Of a stretch of 64,000 nucleotides of DNA, positions 8,059 through 15,500 are shown piece by piece. The position numbers and the translations under genes are program-made. The notes under the pieces were generated by a model. That model made no database searches, had not been told where the DNA came from, and saw only the letters and a program-made list of their open reading frames with translations. The DNA is taken from positions 1-64,000 of the forward strand of contig NZ_JAFCNB010000010.1 of the NCBI RefSeq assembly GCF_017896165.1. Reading direction: 5' to 3'. Every line of letters starts with the position of its first letter. Within the stretch, counting starts at the first letter, position 1. This DNA is from Microbispora oryzae. GTDB lineage: Bacteria > Actinomycetota > Actinomycetes > Streptosporangiales > Streptosporangiaceae.

Positions 8059-8214
8059 CGGCGACATCGCGTTGGCGCGGGCCGGCGGCCCAAGGACGAG
8101 GTTGACTTCGCCGAAGTCCTGCCCGCGCTCGACGGCGTACGGCGTCGCTGGTTGGATGAGGCTCTCGCGGTCGAACACGGCGATCACCCGTGGCGTCAGC
8201 GGCTGCGGGTCTGA
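8059..8214 (+). pseudogene. Relic: C-terminal ~50 codons of a small nucleotidyltransferase-like protein
   Basis: Directly after the GH95 stop, and in the same frame, 51 codons run open and end with TGA at 8212-8214. They read RPKDEVDFAEVLPALDG, RRRWLDEAL and HGDHPWRQRL, which resembles the C-terminal tail of small actinobacterial nucleotidyltransferase-fold proteins (often misannotated as amino acid transporters). There is no start codon or N-terminal part. I read it as a decayed remnant; family assignment is from memory of the tail pattern only. Confidence 0.5.
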
Positions 8215-8226
8215 CCGGGAGGACGC

Positions 8227-8853
8227 GTGTATCTGCCCTTCGATGCTGTGCTGTGCGACTTCGACGGTGTGATCCGCTTCTATGACCAAGCCGAGGTGGC
8301 CGAGCTGGAAGGCACCTTCGGTGTTGAGCCGGGCGTGACGGCGAGGGTCGCCTTCGCGCCACACATAGACGGTCCCGCGCTGCTGGGGAAGGCCACCGTG
8401 GAGCAGTGGGCGGACTCGGTGATTGCCGAACTCGCCACGCAGGTTCCGTCCGAGCAGGCCCGAAAGCTGGCAGAAGCGTTCGCCGGGGCGCCGTTCTGGG
8501 CCGATCAGAGCGTCCTTGACGAGCTGCGCCAGGCTCAGACGCATGTCCCCGTGGTTCTGGTATCGAACGCGACGCTCCAGTTGGAGGAGGACCTGGTCGG
8601 GCTCGGGCTGGCCCACTTCTTCGATGACGTTGTCAGCAGCGCGCGCGTCGGGCTGGCCAAGCCGGATCCGCGGATCTACCAGATCGCGGCCGAACGGGCG
8701 GGGGCCAGCCCGCAACGGTGCCTGTTCGTCGACGACCGGGCGGAGAACGTGGAAGCAGCGGTCGCTCTCGGCATGACGGGGGTGCTCTATCGCGAGATGG
8801 CGGATTTGCAGCGCGCGCTGGCTGTATCGCCGAGTCGGCCCGCGATGGACTGA
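8227..8853 (+). CDS. HAD-superfamily hydrolase
   Basis: A 208-residue HAD phosphatase with GTG start and a GGGAGGA site 5 nt upstream. Motif I is CDFDGVIRF (nucleophile Asp and the +2 Asp), motif II VLVSNAT, motif III the Lys of LAKPDPRIY, and motif IV LFVDDRAENVEAA. The helical cap lies between residues ~20 and 85. All catalytic residues are present. This is the HAD-IA pattern of small-molecule phosphatases and haloacid dehalogenases; the substrate cannot be inferred. It lies between the nucleotidyltransferase-like relic and the recombinase relic. Confidence 0.88.
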   Translation: MYLPFDAVLCDFDGVIRFYDQAEVAELEGTFGVEPGVTARVAFAPHIDGPALLGKATVEQWADSVIAELATQVPSEQARKLAEAFAGAPFWADQSVLDELRQAQTHVPVVLVSNATLQLEEDLVGLGLAHFFDDVVSSARVGLAKPDPRIYQIAAERAGASPQRCLFVDDRAENVEAAVALGMTGVLYREMADLQRALAVSPSRPAMD

Positions 8854-8887
8854 CATGCTCACAGGTCGTCCTCCTGGTACGTGGTGA

Positions 8888-9217
8888 GCTCTCCTTAGGC
8901 GGCTCAAAGGCGAGCGCATGGCCAAACGTGAGCAGCTCGCCATCCTGGAGGCGCAACCACCGCGGCAGGACCACGCGGAAGAGTCGCTCGACCGACTCCC
9001 CCTCCTGACCGCCGACCTCGCGGACGCTCCTGAGGAACTCCAGCGCGAGCTGTTCGAGGTCTTCCACCTGGAGGTCCGCTACGACGCCCGCGCGAACACC
9101 GCCCTGATCAGGGTCACGCTGGACAGCGACACGGTCAGTGACATCGTCAGCCCTGAGCGAGAGGGTAGTAGGCAACCCGTCACCGTCAGACAGGCCCCAA
9201 GCATCCGTGCTCGGTGA
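8888..9217 (+). pseudogene. Relic: C-terminal end of a large serine recombinase
   Basis: An open stretch follows an in-frame TGA (8885-8887) and reads LRRLKGERMAKREQLAILEA, then LPLLTADLADAPEELQ and LFEVFHLEVRYD. This coiled-coil-to-tail pattern matches the extreme C-terminus of actinomycete recombinase-domain serine integrases. The resolvase catalytic domain, DNA-binding recombinase domain and zinc ribbon are absent, so it is non-functional. An ATG at 8918 gives a 99-codon ORF that may be called as a protein, but I see no sign of a true gene start. It lies ~150 bp from the 3' end of a tRNA-Arg gene, consistent with a lost integrative element, although no att duplication is visible. Confidence 0.7.
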
Positions 9218-9304
9218 CGTCACCAGCTCAGGTGACCGCGAGCATGCCTGCCCGCCTATGGCCTCGACCTCTGATGGCAGCCCGGCAAACGATCCCGCGG
9301 ACGC

Positions 9305-9347
9305 GAAAACGGGCACCCTTTGCCCCGATATGAGGGTGGATGCCCGT
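9305..9347 (-). terminator. Probable terminator of the tRNA-Arg gene
   Basis: On the minus strand CGGGC-(bulge)-ACCCT pairs with AGGGTGCCCG and is followed by TTTTCG, just past the tRNA 3' end. The bulged stem plus T tract is the best Rho-independent terminator near the tRNA. Confidence 0.45.
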
Positions 9348-9360
9348 AGCGCGGATCTGT

Positions 9361-9435
9361 TGGTGCCCCCTGCAAGATTCGAACTTGCGCTCCCGGCTCC
9401 GGAGGCCGGTGCTCTATCCCCTGAGCTAAGGGGGC
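9361..9435 (-). tRNA. tRNA-Arg (anticodon CCG)
   Basis: On the minus strand the gene begins GCCCCCTTAGCTCAG (5' end at 9435). It folds into a complete cloverleaf: 7-bp acceptor stem (GCCCCCT with AGGGGGC), D arm, anticodon stem CCGGC/GCCGG with loop CTCCGGA, 4-nt variable loop, and T arm GCAAG-TTCGAAT-CTTGC. The anticodon CCG reads the arginine codon CGG, frequent in this DNA. CCA is encoded (9361-9363). The serine recombinase relic on its 3' side fits the common use of tRNA 3' ends as integration sites. Confidence 0.95.
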
Positions 9436-9551
9436 TCAACCGCAGATAAAGGCTACCAGCACCTGGGGGGCTCTCGTCACATCAATTGATCGTGATGGAT
9501 CTCTCCTCGGCCCGGATGGGCAAAACCGCGCGCCCGAGGCCCGGCACCGGC

Positions 9552-9557
9552 TAGCTT
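9552..9557 (+). promoter_or_regulatory. -10 box for a leaderless response-regulator mRNA
   Basis: TAGCTT ends 7 nt before the GTG start at 9565. No Shine-Dalgarno is present, so transcription probably begins at the start codon. Confidence 0.5.
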
Positions 9558-9564
9558 TGCCGCC

Positions 9565-9948
9565 GTGAGCGAGCGTTTGGGTCGTGTGCTGGTGGTCGAC
9601 GACGACGAGGTCATCCGGCAGCTCATCACGGTCAATCTGACCCTTGAGGGGTTCGAGGCGCACACCGCGTCCGACGGGCAGGACTGCCTCGACCGGATCC
9701 GTGAGGTCGACCCGGTGCTGGTCACTCTCGACGTGATGATGCCGCGGCTGGACGGCTGGGAGACGGCGGCCCGGCTGCGCCACGACCCGGAGACCCGCCA
9801 CATCAAGATCGTTCTGATTACGGCACGGGCCCAGGACGAAGATCGGCGGCGGGGCTTCGACATCGGAGTGGACGCCTACCTCACGAAGCCCTTCGACCCC
9901 GCCGAACTGATCGAGATAGTGCACGATCTCGCGAAGGCCGGCGCCTGA
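9565..9948 (+). CDS. Single-domain (CheY-like) response regulator
   Basis: A 127-residue receiver domain with no output domain. The acidic pocket is VVDDDE (residues ~11-15), the phosphoacceptor is Asp56 in VTLDVMMP, and the conserved Thr/Lys switch residues are ITARAQD and TKPFDP. No histidine kinase is adjacent, so it is an orphan; such stand-alone receivers act through protein partners or phosphorelays. GTG is chosen as start because the receiver fold begins seven residues later and a TANNNT box sits 7 nt upstream. Confidence 0.9.
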   Translation: MSERLGRVLVVDDDEVIRQLITVNLTLEGFEAHTASDGQDCLDRIREVDPVLVTLDVMMPRLDGWETAARLRHDPETRHIKIVLITARAQDEDRRRGFDIGVDAYLTKPFDPAELIEIVHDLAKAGA

Positions 9949-10369
9949 CGCTCCGGCGCGTCGCGACGCGAGCGAAGCTGAACGACGATCTACCGGCCCG
10001 GCGGTGGAACATGATGTCCGCCGGGGTAGGGCGCAGAAGGGTCCCGGAGCAGGCCGACCGGCGTCGCGCGGCGGCTGACCACCGTGGATCGACCTGGTCG
10101 GCCGGCCAGCAGTGTCCCTGGCGGCCACCGGACGAGCGGGCCGTCCGCCCGCCCGCATCGCCTTTTCTCATCTCGCTGAGCGAGCACGTCCTCGTCCCGG
10201 CGTGGAGCGGCTGACGCCGCGCCGCCGAGCGGCTCCGCATGCTTCGCGACAGGTGCCGTGCACCGTCGGCGACGATGCGCGCCGCGCCTCCGGCCAAACT
10301 GGCGCGGCGCCCGTGAGCCCTCCTGCCGCCGGAAGCGGCGGCACCGGTGACGAGCGGAGGGAGCATCCG
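9949..10369 (+). other. 421-bp intergenic region without a supported gene
   Basis: No recognisable protein in any frame: the small ORFs are Arg/Pro/Ala-rich out-of-frame readings without ribosome sites. A 7-bp hairpin TGCCGCC-GGAAGC-GGCGGCA (10324-10343) lies 27 nt before the next ATG and could affect its translation or mark upstream transcript ends. Confidence 0.5.
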
Positions 10370-10969
10370 ATGACCGATCCACGACTGCGTCCGCACCTTC
10401 CGGGCGACCTGCGCCCATCTCCGCGGCGGCTGATGCTGGGCGTCGCCGCGGCACTGGCGGTCGCCACGGGGGCCGGGGTGACCACCGCGGCCACCTCTGG
10501 GCAGCCCCAGCACGCCACGGCGCAGCACCTGCAGCCGTCGCCGGGACCGAACGGCGGCCCGGGGAGTTACCAGACCTTCACCAGCCAGACCGGGACCGTC
10601 TCGGCCGTCCAGCAGAATTCGATCACGGTGACGGGCGACGGCGGCAGCCGGACCTACGCCGTCGACGAGAACACCCGCGTGTTCGCCGGACCCGGCGGTC
10701 TCAACGGCGTCAAGTCGGGCGACACGGTCTGGGTCGTCGGAACCCCGCAGGGCAACCCGCCGAGGGCGATGCTCCTCGTCGACGTGAGCCGGCCACAGTG
10801 GCCGGGTGCGACCGGAGGCGGCACCGCCCCGGCGCAGCCGTCGCCGCCCACGCAGCCGACGCCACCGCCGCCCGGCCAGCCGGCTCCTCCGCCGGAGTCT
10901 GGGCCGGAGGGGTCGATGGCCCCCAGCGGCCCGGAGTCACCTCCGGAGACCATCGAACCGACCGAGTGA
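10370..10969 (+). CDS. Secreted or membrane-anchored DUF5666-like protein with Pro-rich tail
   Basis: A 199-residue protein; the ATG at 10370 has GGAGG 9 nt upstream. After a basic N-terminus comes one hydrophobic segment (LMLGVAAALAVATGAGVTT, ~21-39), a signal peptide or anchor. The middle (~75-135) reads GTVSAVQQNSITVTG, RTYAVDENTRVF and GDTVWVVG, the beta-rich pattern of DUF5666-type extracellular domains. The tail is Pro/Ser/Glu-rich (TPPPPGQPAPPPE) and probably spans the cell wall. The stop TGA falls inside a 15-bp tandem repeat that stays open in the same frame for 24 more codons, so the protein may have been longer in an ancestor. Confidence 0.72.
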   Translation: MTDPRLRPHLPGDLRPSPRRLMLGVAAALAVATGAGVTTAATSGQPQHATAQHLQPSPGPNGGPGSYQTFTSQTGTVSAVQQNSITVTGDGGSRTYAVDENTRVFAGPGGLNGVKSGDTVWVVGTPQGNPPRAMLLVDVSRPQWPGATGGGTAPAQPSPPTQPTPPPPGQPAPPPESGPEGSMAPSGPESPPETIEPTE

Positions 10970-11044
10970 GAGCCGCCCGAACGAGAGCCGCCCGAACGAG
11001 AGCCGGCCGAACGAGAAGCGGGCGAACGAGACCCGGCCGGGTGA
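10955..11044 (+). repeat. 15-bp tandem array (six units) crossing a stop codon
   Basis: Units of GAGCCGCCCGAACGA and close variants run from the last codons of the DUF5666-like gene to 11044. In frame, each encodes E-P-P-E-R or similar. The first unit ends in TGA (10967-10969) where the four following units end in CGA, and the final unit again ends in TGA. Confidence 0.85.
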
Positions 11045-11078
11045 GACGCGACCGGCGTGACGTCGCAGGCGTGAAACG

Positions 11079-12287
11079 TCAGCCGAGCGCGCCGGGGATC
11101 CGGTCGAGTACGTCGAAGGGGACCAGGCCGTAGGCGGTGAAGTCGACGGCCTGCGCCCCGCCCGTACGCGCCGCGCGGGCCTTGGCGGCGAGCCGCTCGC
11201 CGGAGTCGGTGTCCGGCACGCCGGGCCGCAGGACGACGCGTAACTCCCGGTTCTTGCCGATGGACCGGCGGTACGCGGCGGCGTCCTCGGCCACCCTCGC
11301 CGGATCCCTGGCGTAGGCGAGCACGGCGAACGACGGCACGAGGTCGCCGAGCGCGATCAGGTCCACGCCCGACTGCCAGGCGTCGTGCGCGGCCAGGCCC
11401 GCGGAGGGACGGCCGTCGGCATGGCCCTTGTAGGCCCCCGTGGGATCCATGAAGGTGAGCGTGGAGCCCTCGGCGGCCACCACGGAGGAGACCTCACCCA
11501 CGAGCGAGGTGACGCTCTCCGACCGGGCCCTCGCGTAGGCCACCACCTCGGGCCCGGCGTACGCGGTCAGGGCCGCTCGGGTCACCTCGCCCTGGGCCGG
11601 CGGGTCGCCGTCCAGCACGCCGGAGACGATCCTCGCGCACTCCTGCCGGGCCGCCTCCGGGTTGACGCCGAGGTCGGCCGCGCGGCGCATGCAGGCGTCG
11701 CAGAAGCACAGCCCGAAGAGGAACGCGTCCATCGGGCCGAGGGCGACGAGGCAGCGCTCATGGCGTCCACCCAGCCCGAACGGCGCGAAGTGGAGCGATT
11801 CGGCCACCACCGAGTCGACCCCCTGCCGGGCTACGGCGCGGGCGAGGGCCACCGCGTACGACCGCACGTCGGGCTGGGAGGGGCACAGATCGGCCGGTGA
11901 CCCGCGGTCGCCGAAGCAGTTGCGCACGGTCAGGTCGAGATTGGCCAGGCCGAGGGTGGGGTTGTGCATGAACACCGTCCAGCCGTGCAGTCGCAGGCCG
12001 CGTTCGGCACAGGCCGTGCGGATCTCGTCGAGTGGCCGTTCCCCGGCCCAGGGCTGGACGGGCGGCGTCAGCCGGAGATCGGCGAACAGCTCGTCCGGAG
12101 GGGGGAAGTGCACCCCGTCCCCGCGCAGCGTCAGCCGGGTGGCGCCGTGCGGCGTCACGTCCCTGGCCTGGTGGTAGGCGGCGGTGACGGTCACGCCTTT
12201 CACGCCGTACGCCGAGACCCGGTCGAGGACCTTGTCCACGCCCTCGCCGCGCAGGTCCTCGACGAAGACGTACAGAGCGCTGTCCAT
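11079..12287 (-). CDS. Conserved TIM-barrel-like protein of unknown function
   Basis: A 402-residue soluble protein. Repeating beta-alpha units suggest a TIM barrel related to hypothetical glycoside hydrolase-like families: GVKGVTVTAAYHQARDVTPHG, LRLHGWTVFMHNPTLG, DSVVAESLHFAPFG, and a Cys pair in LFGLCFCDACMRRA that could bind metal. I recall similar actinobacterial proteins labelled only as hypothetical or alanine-rich. The ATG at 12287 (AAGGG upstream) is preferred over a TTG at 12293. A 28-codon ORF ends 2 bp before the ATG, so the two are probably co-translated. No substrate or pathway can be assigned. Confidence 0.75.
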   Translation of the reverse strand: MDSALYVFVEDLRGEGVDKVLDRVSAYGVKGVTVTAAYHQARDVTPHGATRLTLRGDGVHFPPPDELFADLRLTPPVQPWAGERPLDEIRTACAERGLRLHGWTVFMHNPTLGLANLDLTVRNCFGDRGSPADLCPSQPDVRSYAVALARAVARQGVDSVVAESLHFAPFGLGGRHERCLVALGPMDAFLFGLCFCDACMRRAADLGVNPEAARQECARIVSGVLDGDPPAQGEVTRAALTAYAGPEVVAYARARSESVTSLVGEVSSVVAAEGSTLTFMDPTGAYKGHADGRPSAGLAAHDAWQSGVDLIALGDLVPSFAVLAYARDPARVAEDAAAYRRSIGKNRELRVVLRPGVPDTDSGERLAAKARAARTGGAQAVDFTAYGLVPFDVLDRIPGALG

Positions 12288-12289
12288 GG

Positions 12290-12376
12290 TCAACGGCCCT
12301 TGCCCGCCATGAAGTCGATTTCGACGAGGATGTGCGACGCCCCCTCAGACGTCCGGATCTCCCGCTTTCCACCCAT
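12290..12376 (-). CDS. Candidate 28-residue small protein upstream of the TIM-barrel gene
   Basis: A short ORF with ATG at 12376, preceded by CAGGAG with 6-nt spacing, ending in TGA 2 bp before the next ATG. The product starts MGGKREIRTSEGASHILVEI and ends DFMAGKGR: charged at both ends with a short beta-like core and no membrane helix. Good ribosome site, coding-like codon use and tight coupling argue for translation, but I do not recognise the peptide. It could be a leader peptide, a partner subunit or a precursor peptide; a RiPP role is speculative, as no maturase is adjacent. Confidence 0.5.
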   Translation of the reverse strand: MGGKREIRTSEGASHILVEIDFMAGKGR

Positions 12377-12400
12377 TGCACCGCTCCTGCGAAAATCACG

Positions 12401-12420
12401 TCGTCAGAAATCGTCAGAAA
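12401..12420. repeat. Two perfect 10-bp direct repeats upstream of the small ORF
   Basis: TCGTCAGAAA occurs twice in tandem (12401-12410, 12411-12420), 25-44 bp before the 28-codon ORF on the minus strand. A regulator site near the promoter is possible. Confidence 0.6.
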
Positions 12421-12516
12421 CACGCAGTGATCAAATCAGCCACGACACCGTCGCCGCCGACCACCGAAAACACCGCCACCTTCTCACACCAGGGCGGGAC
12501 GGGCGGTGGGGAGAGA

Positions 12517-15500
12517 TCATGACGGGCCGGCGCAGATCGCCCCGCTCTCCAGGGGCCGCCGGTCGAGCAGGGCGCGGGCGCGGGCCCGGGCCAGGTTCCA
12601 GCCGCTCCAGCCGTCGGGCACGTTGAGGCGCGTTCGCGTGACGACGTCGCGGAGGATGCAGGTCCGGGTCGGCTCGGGCAGCCGGTCGAGCATCGGCACG
12701 GCCTCCGCGCTGAGCCACGTCAGATAGGCACGGTCGAGCAGGGCGACCCCCCGGATCGACACCTGGGTCTCGGCGACCCGGGCGTCCGGGTTCCACGAGG
12801 CGAACACGAGCACGGCCGTCCCGGTGACCAGCACGAGGGTCCGGAACAGCCAGGCCGTCCGCCGGCCCCACAGCCGCACCGCGCCCGCCGCCAGGACCAG
12901 TACGAACACCGCGCCGAGCCACCAGATGGCCGCCCCCACCGCCGCCCGCAGCCGCGACAGCCCGTACGCGTCGGTGTAGAGCCCGAGGCGGTGCAGCGCC
13001 GAGGCCAGGATGACGAGCGTGAACGCGCACAGCAGGCCGAGCAGCGCGGCCAGCAGCAGCCGTTCGGCCCTGGTCCGCAGCCGCAGCAGGGCCACCGCGG
13101 CGGCCACGACGCCGAGCACGAGGACGCTGACCGCGACGAGCTCGAAGAAGCCCGTCCTCGCGTACTGCGCGTAGGTGAGCCCGGCGGTGGACAGAACCTG
13201 CCGATCTCCACCGAACAGCACCGCGATCTGCACGGTGACGAACACCGCGAACAGCCCGTTGAGGCCGAGCAGCGGGATCGCCCACAGGGCTCTGCCCATG
13301 CGCATCCGCAGGTCGGGCGCCTCCGGCTCGGCCACCGGGCGGAGCGCGACCAGGACGGACGCGGCGACCAGGACGGCGAAGCCCGTGAACAGCACGAGCC
13401 GAGTAGGCAGCGTGGTCATCCAGCCGGGCGTCCGGATCAGTCCGTGGACGAAGGACGAGAACACGGCGTCGGCCGCGCTGAACAGGAGGCCGAACAGGCC
13501 GAGCAGCACCACGGTGACCACGGCGCTGACCAGGGCGCGGACCGGTTTCCTGCGCCGGGCCAGCCGCCCGAACGGCCCGGAGAGGAACCAGGGCAGCGGG
13601 AAGACCGCGAGGACGACGCCCACCCCTCCTCTGATCACGCCCGGCCAGCTCCGCCCGCCGCCCGAGAGGGCGAGCGCGGCGATGCAGAATCCCAGCAGCA
13701 GCGCCGGGGCCACCAGCCAGTCGGCGTCCCTGAACAGCGCGACCGACACCAGGGCGTACGCCAGCAGGCCGGCCGACACGGTCCAGGGCGTGAACCTCTC
13801 CCTCGGCAGGGCCGGCAGGACGGCCGCCCCCATCGCCACCGCGGTCACCGCCACGCCCAGCCCCACCGGAGCGTACGGCAGCGCGACGGCGGCCAGGATG
13901 CCCACGGCGGCGGCGGCCGGCAGCAGCCACGCGGGGGCCGGCGGCAGCTCCGGCCGGGGGAAGAGCGGCGGCGGCACGTAGACGAGCGGATCGGTAGGCC
14001 GCCCACCCGGCGGGGCGGGCCCGCCGTCCACAGGATCCTCGCCGTCCACAGCGTTCAGGCCGTCCCCGCCGGCCGGGCGGGGCGTGCGGAACGATCCGAA
14101 TGACCCGAACGAGCGGAACACGCGGGGCGGAAGCGACCAGCCGGCCACCGCGCCCGCCACCGCCCCGCCGGAGGTGAGCAGCAGCATCAGGACGAGCCCC
14201 GCGAAGCCGCCGAGCAGATAGCCGAGGTAGAACGAGCAGAACAGGCCCGCGCCGAACCCGACGATCATGCCAAGGCCGGCGCCGAGGCCCGCCCGGATGG
14301 CCGTCGCCGCCGACCGGCGGTCACCGAACGGGCCGCCCCACGCCTCGGCGTCACCGGACGAAGGGACGCCGGACGACGAGACGCCGGACGACGAGACGCC
14401 GGACGAGGAGACACCGGACGAGAGGACGCCGGACGAGGAGACACCGGACGACGAGACGCCGGACGAGAGGATGCCGGACGAGAGCGCGCCGGGCACGTCG
14501 TCGCCCGTTCGCGCGGCCGGACCCCCGCCGTCACCGGGCAGGACTCCGTCAGAGACCGTGACACCCGCGACCGCGACACCCGTAAAAGTGACACCCGCGG
14601 CCGTGACATCCGCGACCGCGACACCTGGAGTCACCGCCGCCGGAACCGGGGTGCGCGGGCTCGCTGTGAGGACGGACCCGGGGAGCTCGACGACCATGCG
14701 GCAGCCCTGCGGACGCCCGCCGCTCGCTGGTGCCAGGGGATCGGCCGCCCTGAGGGAGCCGCCGTGCAGCTCGACGATCTCCTTGGCGATGGCGAGGCCG
14801 AGCCCCGCTCCCCCGGCGTCGGCGGCCCGGCCCGCGTCCAGCCGGGAGAAGCGCTCGAAGATCCGGGCCCGTTCGCCCGGCGGGATGCCGGGACCTTCGT
14901 CGGTCACGCTGATCTCCAGGTCGGCGTGGACCGGGCGGGCGTCGAGCCGGACCGTGCCGCCGGGCGGGCTGTGCCGTACCGCGTTGTCGAGCAGGTTGGC
15001 GAGCACCTGGGCGAGCAGCGCGTGATCGGCGAGGATCTCGATCGCCGGGGCCGAGCTCCGCACGGTCACGTCGTCACGGGCGAGGGACGCCTCCGAGGCC
15101 GCCTGACGGCACATCGACGCGAGGTCGACCGGCTCGGGTTCGATCAGCCGGGCCCCCGAGTCGAGCCGCGACAGGTCGAGCAGCTGGGTCACCAGACGGC
15201 CGAGCCGCTGGGTCTGGGCCAGGGCCGTGCCCAGCGTGTCGAGGTCGGGCGGCGAGACGCCGTCCACGACGTTCTCCAGCACGGCCTGCAGAGCGGTGAT
15301 CGGCGTCCGCAGTTCGTGGCTCACGTTGGCCACCAGTTCGCGCCGCTGCCGGTCGACCTCGGCGAGGTCGGCGGCCATCGCGTTGAACGCGCGGGCGAGC
15401 TCGCCCACCTCGTCCCGGGAGGTGGCCGACACCCGCAGGCCGTACCGGCCCTTGGCGATCGTCTGGGCGGCGGCGGCCATCTCCCTGAGCGGGCGCGTCA

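Noticed and set aside
10011-10214. 67-codon ORF in the 421-bp gap
   Set aside because: No ribosome site, Arg/Pro-rich, no match to any family I know.
12290-12376. Confident RiPP precursor call for the 28-residue ORF
   Set aside because: No radical SAM, YcaO, lanthipeptide or protease maturation gene is adjacent and no core-peptide pattern is evident; retained only as a small ORF.
14354-14488. Possible CRISPR array
   Set aside because: The units are contiguous 15-mers with no spacers and encode a regular peptide linker; no cas genes are nearby.
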